Origin: a virus
DNA length: 64,000 nucleotides
IMG/VR virus record: IMGVR_UViG_3300025887_000013
Location: 1 to 64,000 of that record
Strand: one strand, 5' to 3'
Below are positions 15,986-24,269 of the stretch, in pieces. Numbering within the stretch: the stretch's first letter is position 1; each line of letters opens with the position of its first letter. The notes under the pieces are model-generated. The model did not search any database and was not told where the DNA came from. It worked only from the letters and a program-made list of their open reading frames with translations. The translations under genes were made by a program, and so were the position numbers.

Positions 15986-16328
15986 AACATTTACAATATA
16001 CGCAGCGAAGAACTATTACAATCCCACTTGTATCGATAGTGAAGAGTTCTTTAATGACATTAAAAGATTCAAGTATATAAAACGACTGTTGAATAAGTAC
16101 ACACTTTCTGGTGAGTTGTCGGAGAGACTGGTACTGAATCATTTGATAGTTATATTTAACTGTTGGGGATTCGAATCTGGTATTGAGATGCTTGCACTCA
16201 AGATTGATCCTCCACACTGGAATGCACTTAAACCATTCCTAATATTCTTGAAAGCAATAGACATCAACCAAGACCTGACAGGTATCAGTCTTGATCCGGT
16301 GATTGTTGAAAAACTGAGAATGATATGA
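15969..16328 (+). CDS. Conserved T4-like phage protein, 119 aa
   Basis: MILTHKTFTIYAAKNYYNP..., then RFKYIKRLLNKY, GELSERLVLNHLIVIFNCWG and LKPFLIFLKAI: an all-helical protein whose pattern recurs in marine T4-like genomes. No function known to me. Overlaps both neighbours. Confidence 0.65.
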   Translation: MILTHKTFTIYAAKNYYNPTCIDSEEFFNDIKRFKYIKRLLNKYTLSGELSERLVLNHLIVIFNCWGFESGIEMLALKIDPPHWNALKPFLIFLKAIDINQDLTGISLDPVIVEKLRMI

Positions 16329-16771
16329 TATCCCCCACAGAATCTCGATGCGGAGATTGTACCGTTTGTTGTGAGATCATGGGATATACCGGTGAGTGGA
16401 GTTTTGCAGATAAGTACAAAGAAGCTAATAAGTATGGTGTAGTGTATGGTGAGTGGAGTTCATGCAATAAACTCTGTGAAACTGGATGTTCGATCCAAGA
16501 AGACAAACCACGTATTTGTGATGAGTTCTTCTGCCACTTCATAAAACATGATCTGGAGGATGAATATAGACCCGATAAATTCGGGTTTGTCGCACGTACC
16601 AAAAAAGGTGTCGTTGATATATTATCTACGGATAAAACATTACCACCAGAAATACAATACGATAACAACAAAAAAATGTTAGATAACCTAATAGATGACG
16701 TGTCTTTATTTGAAGGAACACTCTACGAGGTACATCTATTTACATCACAGGGGTCGATGAAACTAAGATGA
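16325..16771 (+). CDS. YkgJ-type cysteine-cluster protein
   Basis: 148 aa with CGDCTVCCEIMGY at the N-terminus, then CNKLCETGCSIQEDKPRICDEFFC. This is the CxxCxxCC...C...GC.IY..RP..C arrangement of the YkgJ/UPF0153 family, thought to bind zinc or an iron-sulfur cluster. Members are often found next to modification or biosynthetic enzymes. Here it is coupled by ATGA to the asparagine-synthetase-like gene downstream. Biochemical role unknown. Confidence 0.72.
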   Translation: MISPTESRCGDCTVCCEIMGYTGEWSFADKYKEANKYGVVYGEWSSCNKLCETGCSIQEDKPRICDEFFCHFIKHDLEDEYRPDKFGFVARTKKGVVDILSTDKTLPPEIQYDNNKKMLDNLIDDVSLFEGTLYEVHLFTSQGSMKLR

Positions 16772-18162
16772 AATTTTTTATATGTGAAGATAATAACAAA
16801 TTTTTTCAACCACCATTTTCCGTAAAGAGTTATGGCAAGTGGCATTTCTTCCATGACGATAAAGTGAAACTCTATGAGGGTAATGGTTATATTGTTCTCT
16901 ATTGTGGGTACTTGATAGAAGGTGATATCGAAGGAGCTTGTGAACGATGGAGTTTCGATGATGAGAATGGTAATTTCTTTGCAATCAAATTAACCGAGTC
17001 GGAATTTGATATATCTGTCGATTACTTCCAGAATCATAAAATATTCACTGCATCAAAGTATGGTCAAGAGATTAGTAACTATCTTCCTTATATGACAATC
17101 AAAGAAGGTGATGTCTGTAGAAGTGGTCTAGAATATGACCAACATGCTCGAGAGTTTTCCGAAAAACAGAATACGACATTCTACGATCATATCAATTCCT
17201 ACATTCCTCCTTATGATTATGTGGGTGACTGTAGACGTGCATTAGAAGAAGAACAATGGACTGACCCCGAAGCACTTGCTGAATATATCCATGAATGTAT
17301 GGAACAACACTCGAATCTAATTAAGTCTCGTTATGAAAACCGGTTCATCTCTTTAAGTGAGGGAATGGATTCTGCACTCCAATCCCAATATTTTCGTGAT
17401 GATCCACAGTACATGTATAGTATAGATTTGTGTTATGCGGGAGAGGATGGTAAAAAATATAAGGATATAACCGCTAAGAACTTTTCTGATGTCACTAATG
17501 AAGTGATGACAGTGGATGGTTTTGGTTGGGCGACCCGAAAATTTCTGAAAGACAGTTCTACCAGATGGGCCACCATTCTACCAACAATGAAACAGATTTT
17601 TGAATCTGGAGATCCTGATATTGTACTGTATGGTGTAAACGGTGACGAGATGTTTCTCCGTGATTTGATACCACATATGCACCTGTTGATGGTAAGTATG
17701 AAAGGAGAGGACAATCTTAAAGAATCCCTCCAAAAGAATCTGGATAAAAAGAAAGATCATTATGGTGCCAGTTATACTCTAGGAGATCATAAAACTCCCC
17801 AAACATACATCGATGCATGGATGGAAAAATGGATTACCGAAGATATAGATTGGGATGCGGCCGAATATAACATGTTGAAACTCTTAACTCCTAAGTTATA
17901 CACTCGTGCAATAAGTGCCAATAATGATGTGATTGCCGCATCACTATATAATGATAGAAGAATATACCACGAAGTTTTCAAGACATCGATGTCATTTCTT
18001 TTGGGGAATTCTATGGATTCACCTATCCAAAGAAAGATATTAGAGAAGTTCAACTACACATTTATCACACCCCATAAAGATGTCTTGTATTGTGATTATC
18101 AAGGTATTTTCAACAATATAAAAATGGCGACACGTAGAAGAGATTTTGAACAGTTGATCTAG
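16768..18162 (+). CDS. Asparagine-synthetase-like ATP-pyrophosphatase protein
   Basis: 464 aa. Around residues 195-203 is SLSEGMDSALQSQ, a PP-loop signature (usually SGGxDS), and around 287-293 YGVNGDEMF corresponds to the GxGGDE(L/I)F motif of AsnB. These are the adenylating and acceptor-binding parts of glutamine-dependent asparagine synthetases. The N-terminus has no Cys at position 2, so no functional glutaminase is expected; ammonia or another amine would be needed. It probably amidates or ligates a carboxylate on an unknown substrate. Coupled to the YkgJ-like gene. Confidence 0.62.
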   Translation: MKFFICEDNNKFFQPPFSVKSYGKWHFFHDDKVKLYEGNGYIVLYCGYLIEGDIEGACERWSFDDENGNFFAIKLTESEFDISVDYFQNHKIFTASKYGQEISNYLPYMTIKEGDVCRSGLEYDQHAREFSEKQNTTFYDHINSYIPPYDYVGDCRRALEEEQWTDPEALAEYIHECMEQHSNLIKSRYENRFISLSEGMDSALQSQYFRDDPQYMYSIDLCYAGEDGKKYKDITAKNFSDVTNEVMTVDGFGWATRKFLKDSSTRWATILPTMKQIFESGDPDIVLYGVNGDEMFLRDLIPHMHLLMVSMKGEDNLKESLQKNLDKKKDHYGASYTLGDHKTPQTYIDAWMEKWITEDIDWDAAEYNMLKLLTPKLYTRAISANNDVIAASLYNDRRIYHEVFKTSMSFLLGNSMDSPIQRKILEKFNYTFITPHKDVLYCDYQGIFNNIKMATRRRDFEQLI

Positions 18163-18177
18163 TTAAATAATTTTAGG

Positions 18178-18185
18178 TATAAATA
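18178..18185 (+). promoter_or_regulatory. T4-type late promoter TATAAATA, very close to start codon
   Basis: Exact octamer ending six bases before ATG 18191. With normal late-promoter geometry the transcript would begin at about the start codon, implying a leaderless message, or else this element serves only downstream genes. Confidence 0.7.
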
Positions 18186-18190
18186 GAAAC

Positions 18191-18784
18191 ATGGGAATAT
18201 TAAAATCAGCAGCAGACCTCGTATACACGATACGTTTCTTGAAACTGTTAGTCACACCGTTTGACAAAACAGATGCATTCAAGGCAGGTATCATAGACGA
18301 AGATGGTCAAAAGAACAAAGACTTCAACCTGAACTCTATGGATGATCGGGAAGCTTACCGTTCGTATTACACTCCGTTCCACAGACTTGTTTTCAATTTA
18401 AAACGTCTGATGGCAAAGGTGCCTGGCGGACAGTCGGTTGTTGCACGTTATGGTGCGGCACTCGCACTCATCAAAGAACATGGTGAACTCTCTGACAAGA
18501 ACTTAAACAAGATTCATACTGAGACTGGTATTGATGTTCTGGACTGTCTCGCCGAAGAAACTAAGTGGTTTATGTTAGAAGGCAATGAACTATCGCCTGG
18601 CATATACAAAATGAAGAATGAATCAATCACCACTAAGTGTGAAGAAATTGTGAAGAAAGGTGATCAAATTAGAATCTCAAAGACTCATCCAATCGATGAA
18701 GTACTCGGTCTACAGATTTACGAAGCGACACATTTGAAGTCCAACCAGAATCTATATATTACTACTGCTGAGATAACCAAATGA
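18191..18784 (+). CDS. Conserved marine T4-like phage protein, 197 aa
   Basis: MGILKSAADLVYTIRFLKLLVTPFDKTDAFKAGIIDEDG, then YYTPFHRLVFNLKRLMAKVPGGQSVVARYGAALALIKEH. This pattern is shared with cyanophage and other marine T4-like virion-region genes. The C-terminal part is more variable (ISKTHPIDEVLGLQIYEA). Probably virion-associated; function unknown. Confidence 0.66.
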   Translation: MGILKSAADLVYTIRFLKLLVTPFDKTDAFKAGIIDEDGQKNKDFNLNSMDDREAYRSYYTPFHRLVFNLKRLMAKVPGGQSVVARYGAALALIKEHGELSDKNLNKIHTETGIDVLDCLAEETKWFMLEGNELSPGIYKMKNESITTKCEEIVKKGDQIRISKTHPIDEVLGLQIYEATHLKSNQNLYITTAEITK

Positions 18785-19410
18785 CTTTACAAGATAAGTT
18801 CGATGAACACTTCCCCAACTTGAAGGTGAGGGAAGGTCATATGTTATTGACGGATATTACCGTAGAAGCGTTCACCTCTATCTTTGATACTATTGCACCC
18901 AAAAAAATACTAGAGATAGGATTTAATGCGGGACATTCCGCATTTTGTTTTCTGGAAGTACTCCCCGAAACAGTAGTACATTCTCTTGACTTGGGTAGAC
19001 ACAACTATACTCGACCATGCGCTCAGAAATTAAAATCCATATTCGGAGAAAGGTTTAAGTTTGGTATAAAAGATTCACACCATCTAATTCCGGATAATAT
19101 CATAGGTGAAAATTATGATATGGTATATATTGATGGGGATCATAGTATAGAAGGTATAATGAACGACTATGGCTTATGCAATAAGTCCGAGATTGAGTGG
19201 ATCTTAATAGATGATGTTAACCTCTTTCGACACATTGAAGCATTAGTAGATCATGTCCATACAAGTTCCCATCATCCGTATCGGATAGCGGCAACATTAC
19301 AATTTGATAATAACCAACTGATCAAGAATCCCCAAGCGAAAATAAATGATAGGATGACAACAGCTATGTTACTACAAAGAACAGGAACTACCGATGAAAA
19401 CGTTCAATAA
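18781..19410 (+). CDS. Class I SAM-dependent methyltransferase
   Basis: 209 aa with KKILEIGFNAGHSAFCFLE (motif I, SAM binding) and YDMVYIDGDHSIEGIMNDY (post-motif with acidic residues), typical of the small-molecule O-methyltransferase-like Methyltransf_24 group. Substrate unknown; sugar or peptide methylation would fit the neighbouring glycosyltransferase and ligase-like genes. It overlaps the next small gene by 17 bases. Confidence 0.72.
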   Translation: MTLQDKFDEHFPNLKVREGHMLLTDITVEAFTSIFDTIAPKKILEIGFNAGHSAFCFLEVLPETVVHSLDLGRHNYTRPCAQKLKSIFGERFKFGIKDSHHLIPDNIIGENYDMVYIDGDHSIEGIMNDYGLCNKSEIEWILIDDVNLFRHIEALVDHVHTSSHHPYRIAATLQFDNNQLIKNPQAKINDRMTTAMLLQRTGTTDENVQ

Positions 19411-19564
19411 ATTTAGCGAAGACACAACCACATCTTCTGTAGTTGGTACCGGAGACGATTCCGATACTGTCATCGTCCGTAAGAAGTACGACAAGAAACG
19501 TAAACGTAAAGATCAAATTGCTATCCTCAAGCGATTGATGGGAAAGATCAACAAAACTTCTTGA
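19394..19564 (+). CDS. Small basic protein with capsid-leader-like N-terminus, 56 aa
   Basis: MKTFNKFSEDTTTSS..., then DTVIVRKKYDKKRKRKDQIAILKRLMGKINK. The MKTF..F.E start resembles the T4 internal-protein leader (MKTYQEFIAE) but lacks the exact L/I-x-E. The highly basic C-terminus would bind DNA. Its TGA overlaps the -35 box of the nrd promoter. Confidence 0.6.
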   Translation: MKTFNKFSEDTTTSSVVGTGDDSDTVIVRKKYDKKRKRKDQIAILKRLMGKINKTS

Positions 19565-19589
19565 CACCCCACCCCCACTCTGTTATAAT
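19561..19589 (+). promoter_or_regulatory. Perfect consensus sigma-70 promoter for the nrd operon
   Basis: TTGACA (19561-19566), 17-base C-rich spacer, TATAAT (19584-19589): the exact E. coli consensus. It precedes the 19616 gene and nrdA, implying strong transcription by unmodified host polymerase. Its spacer is unlike the P1 promoter family. Confidence 0.9.
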
Positions 19590-19615
19590 TACCCCTATAC
19601 ATTAAGGAATATATC

Positions 19616-19981
19616 ATGAAAACGTTTGAACGTAAAGGGGTCAGTGTCTCTGTCTTTCAGGGAGACGAAGATCTGTCTGACCTACATATCCTACAAGACA
19701 ATTTGGGACTGGCTGGTCTCGAAAAAAATAAGATAATCTACGTATCTTTAGAAGGTACCGATGATAAATACCTTCACCCCGACAGATTTATAGTCAAAAA
19801 TTACACCGCGTCTTTAATAAACCACTTCATGTGGGAGGGTTTACTGACGCAGAAAGAACAGGATGAACGATTATATCAGATGATAGATACCTTTATAGAT
19901 ACAGGTAAACAATATATCATTGAGGATTACGAGTTTGTTGAAGATGAACCATTTTACGATTACAGCGGCGGCAGAGAATAA
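19616..19981 (+). CDS. Hypothetical protein preceding nrdA, 121 aa
   Basis: Acidic protein with AAGGAA ribosome site, first in the nrd operon, ending directly before the nrdA ATG. MKTFERKGVSVSVFQGDEDL looks like a beta-rich start rather than a capsid leader. No family recognised; a role linked to nucleotide metabolism is only suggested by position. Confidence 0.68.
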   Translation: MKTFERKGVSVSVFQGDEDLSDLHILQDNLGLAGLEKNKIIYVSLEGTDDKYLHPDRFIVKNYTASLINHFMWEGLLTQKEQDERLYQMIDTFIDTGKQYIIEDYEFVEDEPFYDYSGGRE

Positions 19982-21964
19982 ATGAGAATAGATAAGAAGA
20001 AAGACGCTTTATTAGAAGATTATGCGATTGGTATGTTGAAGGACTTTTACTTACAAGATGGTGAGAAGAGTCCACAAGAAGGTTTTTTACGTGCAGCGAA
20101 GGCTTGGTCAATCTACAAAGAAGAAATGGACGAAGACCTTGCAGAAAGACTTTATGGTTATGTTAGTAACAAGTGGTTTATGTATGCGTCTCCCGTTTTA
20201 TCTAACGCACCTGTTGTTGGTAAGAAATCAAAGGCAATGCCTATCTCTTGTTTCCTTACCTATGTACCTGATACCCTAGAAGGATTGATCGAACACACCG
20301 CAGAACTGCGTTGGTTGTCGGTCATGGGGGGTGGTGTAGGGGGTCATTGGTCGGATGTCCGTACCGTGTCTGACGTTGCGCCTGGCCCTATGCCATTCAT
20401 ACATACCGTAGATGCTGACATGATTGCGTACCGTCAAGGTAAAACACGCAAAGGATCTTATGCTGCATATATGGATGTTTCGCACCCTGATATCATCGAG
20501 TTCCTGAACATGCGTATCCCTACGGGTGATGTACAGCGTAAAGCATTGAACCTTCATAATGCAATTAATATCACCGATGAGTTCATGGAAGCAGTTAAGT
20601 CGAACAGTCAGTTCGATCTACGTGATCCAAAAGATAATGGGGTTAAAGAATCGATCAATGCACGTAAGTTATGGGAACGTATCTTAGAGACTCGATTCCG
20701 TACAGGTGAACCGTACTTGAACTTTATCGATACTGCAAACCGTGATCTACCGCAACCACTGAAAGACTTGGGTCTCAAGATCAATGGTTCGAACTTATGT
20801 AATGAGATCCACCTTCCTACAAACGCAGATCGTACTGCGGTATGTTGTTTGTCGTCTTTGAATCTTGAATACTTTGATGACTGGAAAGATACTAACATTG
20901 TGGGTGATATCGTGCGAATGCTCGATAACGTCCTAGAATACTTTGTAGAGAATGCACCAGACTCGATCAGTCGTGCGAGATACAGTGCACAACGTGAACG
21001 ATCTATTGGTTTGGGTGCGATGGGTTTCCATTCACTTCTCCAGAAACATGGAGTTGCATGGGAGTCTGATAAAGCACGTGAAATGAATGATGTTGTATTC
21101 TCACACATTAATATACAGGCAGTCGCAGAAACACAGAAACTGGCCCTAGAACGTGGCGAGTATCCTGATGGGTTTGGTTCGGGTAGACGTAACAGTCACT
21201 TGATTGCGATTGCACCTAATGCATCATCTGGTGTTATTTTGAGTACAAGTCCTTCTATCGAACCATTGAAGGCATGTGCATATACACACCGTACTCGTGC
21301 GGGTAGTTTCTTGGTTAAGAACAAATACCTTGATCGACTACTTACCGAGAAGGGTCAGAACAACGAATCGAACTGGACTTCTATTATCACTAATAAAGGT
21401 TCGGTACAACATCTTCCGTTTTTGACCGAAGGTGAGAAGTCTATATTTAAGACCGCACAAGAGTTAGATCAGAACTGGGTAGTACAACACGCAGCTGATA
21501 GACAGAAGTATATCTGTCAGGGTCAGTCGGTGAACGTATTCTTCCCTGCTGGTGCACCTAAATCATACGTGAATAAGGTACATCTCAAGGCGTGGAAGGA
21601 AGGTCTTAAAGGTCTATACTATCTACGCACCGAGGCAAAGTCTCGTGCAGAGAATGTATCGGAGAAGGTAGAACGTGTTGCATTACAAGAAGATAGTCGC
21701 AGTATAGTATACGGTATTCCCAACTGTCCGTTCTGTGAACTTGCAAAGGAAGAATTGACCTTACGCGGTATTAATTATGACTATATCGATTTGAAAGAAA
21801 TTGGTAAGTCTGCGGCTGAAGTGACTGGTCGTAGTGTTAAGACTGTTCCACAGATCTATATCCAAGGCAACTATGTCGGTGGTTACGAAGAACTGATGTT
21901 GTTCTTGGGTAATGCGGACTCACCAGCACAAGAAGATAATGAGTGTAGAGCTTGCGAAGGTTAG
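19982..21964 (+). CDS. nrdA: Ribonucleotide reductase large subunit with internal glutaredoxin
   Basis: 660 aa class I alpha subunit reducing ribonucleotides to deoxyribonucleotides for phage DNA synthesis. Diagnostic segments: ASPVLSNAP, MPISCFLTYVPDTL, MGGGVGGHWSDVR, the catalytic SNLCNEI, and PNASSGVILSTSPSIEP near the allosteric/active-site barrel. There is no N-terminal ATP cone. After the barrel, a glutaredoxin-like domain begins at about residue 570, with redox pair C582-P-F-C585 and TVPQIYIQG (cis-Pro strand). The shuttle cysteines follow at the very C-terminus (C655-RA-C658). The reductant domain is thus spliced between core and tail. Confidence 0.95.
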   Translation: MRIDKKKDALLEDYAIGMLKDFYLQDGEKSPQEGFLRAAKAWSIYKEEMDEDLAERLYGYVSNKWFMYASPVLSNAPVVGKKSKAMPISCFLTYVPDTLEGLIEHTAELRWLSVMGGGVGGHWSDVRTVSDVAPGPMPFIHTVDADMIAYRQGKTRKGSYAAYMDVSHPDIIEFLNMRIPTGDVQRKALNLHNAINITDEFMEAVKSNSQFDLRDPKDNGVKESINARKLWERILETRFRTGEPYLNFIDTANRDLPQPLKDLGLKINGSNLCNEIHLPTNADRTAVCCLSSLNLEYFDDWKDTNIVGDIVRMLDNVLEYFVENAPDSISRARYSAQRERSIGLGAMGFHSLLQKHGVAWESDKAREMNDVVFSHINIQAVAETQKLALERGEYPDGFGSGRRNSHLIAIAPNASSGVILSTSPSIEPLKACAYTHRTRAGSFLVKNKYLDRLLTEKGQNNESNWTSIITNKGSVQHLPFLTEGEKSIFKTAQELDQNWVVQHAADRQKYICQGQSVNVFFPAGAPKSYVNKVHLKAWKEGLKGLYYLRTEAKSRAENVSEKVERVALQEDSRSIVYGIPNCPFCELAKEELTLRGINYDYIDLKEIGKSAAEVTGRSVKTVPQIYIQGNYVGGYEELMLFLGNADSPAQEDNECRACEG

Positions 21965-22740
21965 TAGTATTTGGAGATAGTTTTGTAGAAGGTTACAATG
22001 CCATGCCTGAAGTGAAAGTGACACGTTTCAATATGTGTCACTTTTTAGAAAGGGAACTTGGTGTAGAAGTTGTCAACTGCGGAAGGAGAGGGGCTGGCAA
22101 CGCATCTATCGCAAACAAAATATTCAGATATATACAGTCCAACGATATGACCAACACATCGATCTTGGTGGTTTGGTCTGGGGTAGATAGGTCTATGGAA
22201 TTGAATCATGAGTATATAACTACTGATGACAAGTTCATGGACTTTGATTATCTCGACTATATAGTTGGTGGAACAAGACAGTTCGAGAAAGAAAGACTTG
22301 AACTTGAAGAGTATCGAAATATGTCTACACTACGATTGCAGTCAGAAATCTCATACCATTCGGTAAGAATGATTTGCCAAGACTATGATGTACCTGTTAT
22401 AATGACCAATAGTTTCGATAATACTCTGATCGAAAGGAAACGAATGTATCAGAAAAGAGTCCGAGACATTAATTTTATTCACGGTAAAATAAAAGACTGT
22501 TGGATAGAACCAGAACACTCCTCTAATACTTTACTTGATATAATTATAGGTGAGTGGTTAGAAGAAATAGATGACAAACCAATGTGGATACCCCAAAGGG
22601 TAGAAAGAGCAAAACATATAATTAGGTCAGACCCTAGTAAATATCCTAATATTACACTTTGTATTCACCCGTCTGATTCGGGTAATGAACTTATAGCAAA
22701 AACATTAACACCATATATACTACCAATATTACAGGAATAA
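21952..22740 (+). CDS. SGNH/GDSL-type hydrolase-like protein
   Basis: 262 aa. LVVFGDSFVEGYN is block I (catalytic Ser in GDS), NCGRRGAGNASIANKI resembles block II/III (oxyanion Gly and Asn), and IHPSDSGNELIAK near the C-terminus supplies a block V-like His. SGNH enzymes hydrolyse esters, such as acetyl groups on glycans. Start is TTG 21952, overlapping nrdA by 13 bases; no ATG fits the conserved LVVFGDS start. It interrupts the nrdA-nrdB pair. Confidence 0.68.
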   Translation: MRRLVVFGDSFVEGYNAMPEVKVTRFNMCHFLERELGVEVVNCGRRGAGNASIANKIFRYIQSNDMTNTSILVVWSGVDRSMELNHEYITTDDKFMDFDYLDYIVGGTRQFEKERLELEEYRNMSTLRLQSEISYHSVRMICQDYDVPVIMTNSFDNTLIERKRMYQKRVRDINFIHGKIKDCWIEPEHSSNTLLDIIIGEWLEEIDDKPMWIPQRVERAKHIIRSDPSKYPNITLCIHPSDSGNELIAKTLTPYILPILQE

Positions 22741-22742
22741 AA

Positions 22743-23738
22743 ATGGCACTACTAGATTTTTCGAAGACGTACAAACCCTTCCAATACCCATGGGCTGTAG
22801 AACTGACAAAGAAACACGAAGAGATTCACTGGGTTGAGGACGAGGCAGAACTGTCCGAAGATATTCAAGACTGGAGAACCAAACTCACCGAACAAGAGAA
22901 AGAGTTCATCACTCAGGTACTACGATTGTTCACTCAGTCGGATGTGCAGGTAGGCGAGAACTATCACGAACTGTTGATCCCTAAGTTTAAGAACAATGAG
23001 ATCCGTAACATGTTGTCATCCTTTGCAAACCGCGAAGGTGTACACCAACGTGCGTATGCATTGTTGAATGATACTCTGGGTCTGCCAGACGAAGAACACT
23101 CTGCCTTTATGGAATACAAAGAGATGGCAGACAAGATTGACTTCATGAAAGAGGGTAACATCAACTCTCACACAGGTCTTGCACTTGTACTTGCACAGTC
23201 TGTATTCAATGAAGGTATGAGTCTGTTTGCATCATTCGTAATGTTGTTGAACTTCCAACGTTTCGGTAAGATGAAAGGTATGGGTACAATCGTTGAGTGG
23301 TCTATTCGTGATGAGACTATGCACGTACAAGGTAATGCGAAGTTGTTCCGTGAGTTCTGTGAAGAACATCCACGTGTAGTAAACGATGAACTGAAGTCTA
23401 AAGTATACGAGATGGCAAAGAATGCTGTTAAGTTGGAAGATAGATTCATCAAACTTGCATATAAGTCCGGTACCATCGAAGGATTGACTGAAGCAGATGT
23501 TAAAGCATATATCCGTCATATCGCAGACAGACGTTTGTTGCAACTTGGTATGAAGCCTAACTTCAAGGTCAAGGATAATCCACTCCCTTGGTTAGACTGG
23601 GTACTGAACGGTGCATCACATGACAACTTCTTTGAGAAACGTGTTACCGAATACTCTGTAAATGGTATGGATGGTGATTGGGATTGGGAAGAAGAACCAC
23701 AGGTCTGTGGTCTAGACGGCGAGGGGTGCGCTGCATGA
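22743..23738 (+). CDS. nrdB: Ribonucleotide reductase small subunit
   Basis: 331 aa class I beta subunit holding the di-iron site and tyrosyl radical. Ligands are visible: D67 region (TQSDVQVGENY), E98-xx-H101 with the radical Tyr at 105 (REGVHQRAY), E157 (FNEGMS), and E191-xx-H194 (RDETMH). The C-terminal tail (EEPQVCGLDGEGCAA) would dock on NrdA. It follows the SGNH gene by two bases and overlaps the zinc-ribbon gene. Confidence 0.96.
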   Translation: MALLDFSKTYKPFQYPWAVELTKKHEEIHWVEDEAELSEDIQDWRTKLTEQEKEFITQVLRLFTQSDVQVGENYHELLIPKFKNNEIRNMLSSFANREGVHQRAYALLNDTLGLPDEEHSAFMEYKEMADKIDFMKEGNINSHTGLALVLAQSVFNEGMSLFASFVMLLNFQRFGKMKGMGTIVEWSIRDETMHVQGNAKLFREFCEEHPRVVNDELKSKVYEMAKNAVKLEDRFIKLAYKSGTIEGLTEADVKAYIRHIADRRLLQLGMKPNFKVKDNPLPWLDWVLNGASHDNFFEKRVTEYSVNGMDGDWDWEEEPQVCGLDGEGCAA

Positions 23739-23881
23739 AATTAAGATATGAAAACATCTGTCCTATATGTGACATAGAAAGTACTATCATAGTACACTAC
23801 GTTGACGATAGACCACAACACTGTCCTATGTGTGGTGAAGATGCGGAATTAGAACAGATTGAAGGAGTTGAAGAAGATTGA
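23735..23881 (+). CDS. Zinc-ribbon protein, 48 aa
   Basis: Start at ATG 23735 overlapping the nrdB stop. Two CPxC knuckles (CPICDIES and CPMCGEDA) 22 residues apart form a minimal zinc ribbon. Located between nrdB and panD with overlaps at both ends. Role unknown. Confidence 0.7.
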   Translation: MKLRYENICPICDIESTIIVHYVDDRPQHCPMCGEDAELEQIEGVEED

Positions 23882-24219
23882 TTTCTACCTTCCTAAAATC
23901 CAAATTGCATATGGGAACCGTCACTGACTGTGAGTTATGGTATGACGGTTCTGTTGCTATTGATGAAGATTTGGTTGTTGCCGCAGGGATGCGGGAGTAT
24001 GAACAAATTGATATCTATAACGCAACTAACGGAAAACGTTGGACTACTTACATAATACTTGCGCCCAAGGGTTCGGGCACTATTTCCGTGAATGGGCCCG
24101 GTGCGCGTAATGCAATGGTGGGTGATCGTGTAGTTCTTTGTACATATGTATCTGTTGATGCGCACATGTTTACCCCCAATCAGATATATCTGAATACAGA
24201 CAATACCATCATAAGTTAA
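23878..24219 (+). CDS. panD: Aspartate 1-decarboxylase (pyruvoyl enzyme)
   Basis: 113 aa enzyme converting L-aspartate to beta-alanine, the precursor of pantothenate and coenzyme A. It aligns without gaps to the E. coli active site numbering: K9 (KSKLH), the self-cleavage pair G24-S25 (YDGSVAID) that creates the pyruvoyl group, R54 and Y58 (TNGKRWTTY), then SVNGPGARNAMVGD. TTG 23878 is the start because it places these residues exactly and overlaps the upstream gene by four bases. The tail is short but complete. A maturation factor (PanZ) is not seen in the window. Confidence 0.9.
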   Translation: MISTFLKSKLHMGTVTDCELWYDGSVAIDEDLVVAAGMREYEQIDIYNATNGKRWTTYIILAPKGSGTISVNGPGARNAMVGDRVVLCTYVSVDAHMFTPNQIYLNTDNTIIS

Positions 24220-24220
24220 G

Positions 24221-24269
24221 TGTCTTATATATAAGTCATTAGACCCCTTAATGGCAGTTATATAAGACA
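24221..24269 (+). promoter_or_regulatory. Inverted repeat abutting a start codon
   Basis: Perfect 11-base arms TGTCTTATATA (24221-24231) and TATATAAGACA (24259-24269) separated by 27 bases. The right arm ends directly before ATG 24270, a gene without an obvious Shine-Dalgarno sequence. Could be an operator or an RNA stem controlling translation. No U-run follows, so it is not an intrinsic terminator. Confidence 0.6.

Noticed and set aside
16768-18162. Glutamine-dependent asparagine synthetase
   Set aside because: No Cys at position 2 for the glutaminase site and an altered PP-loop; called AsnB-like only.
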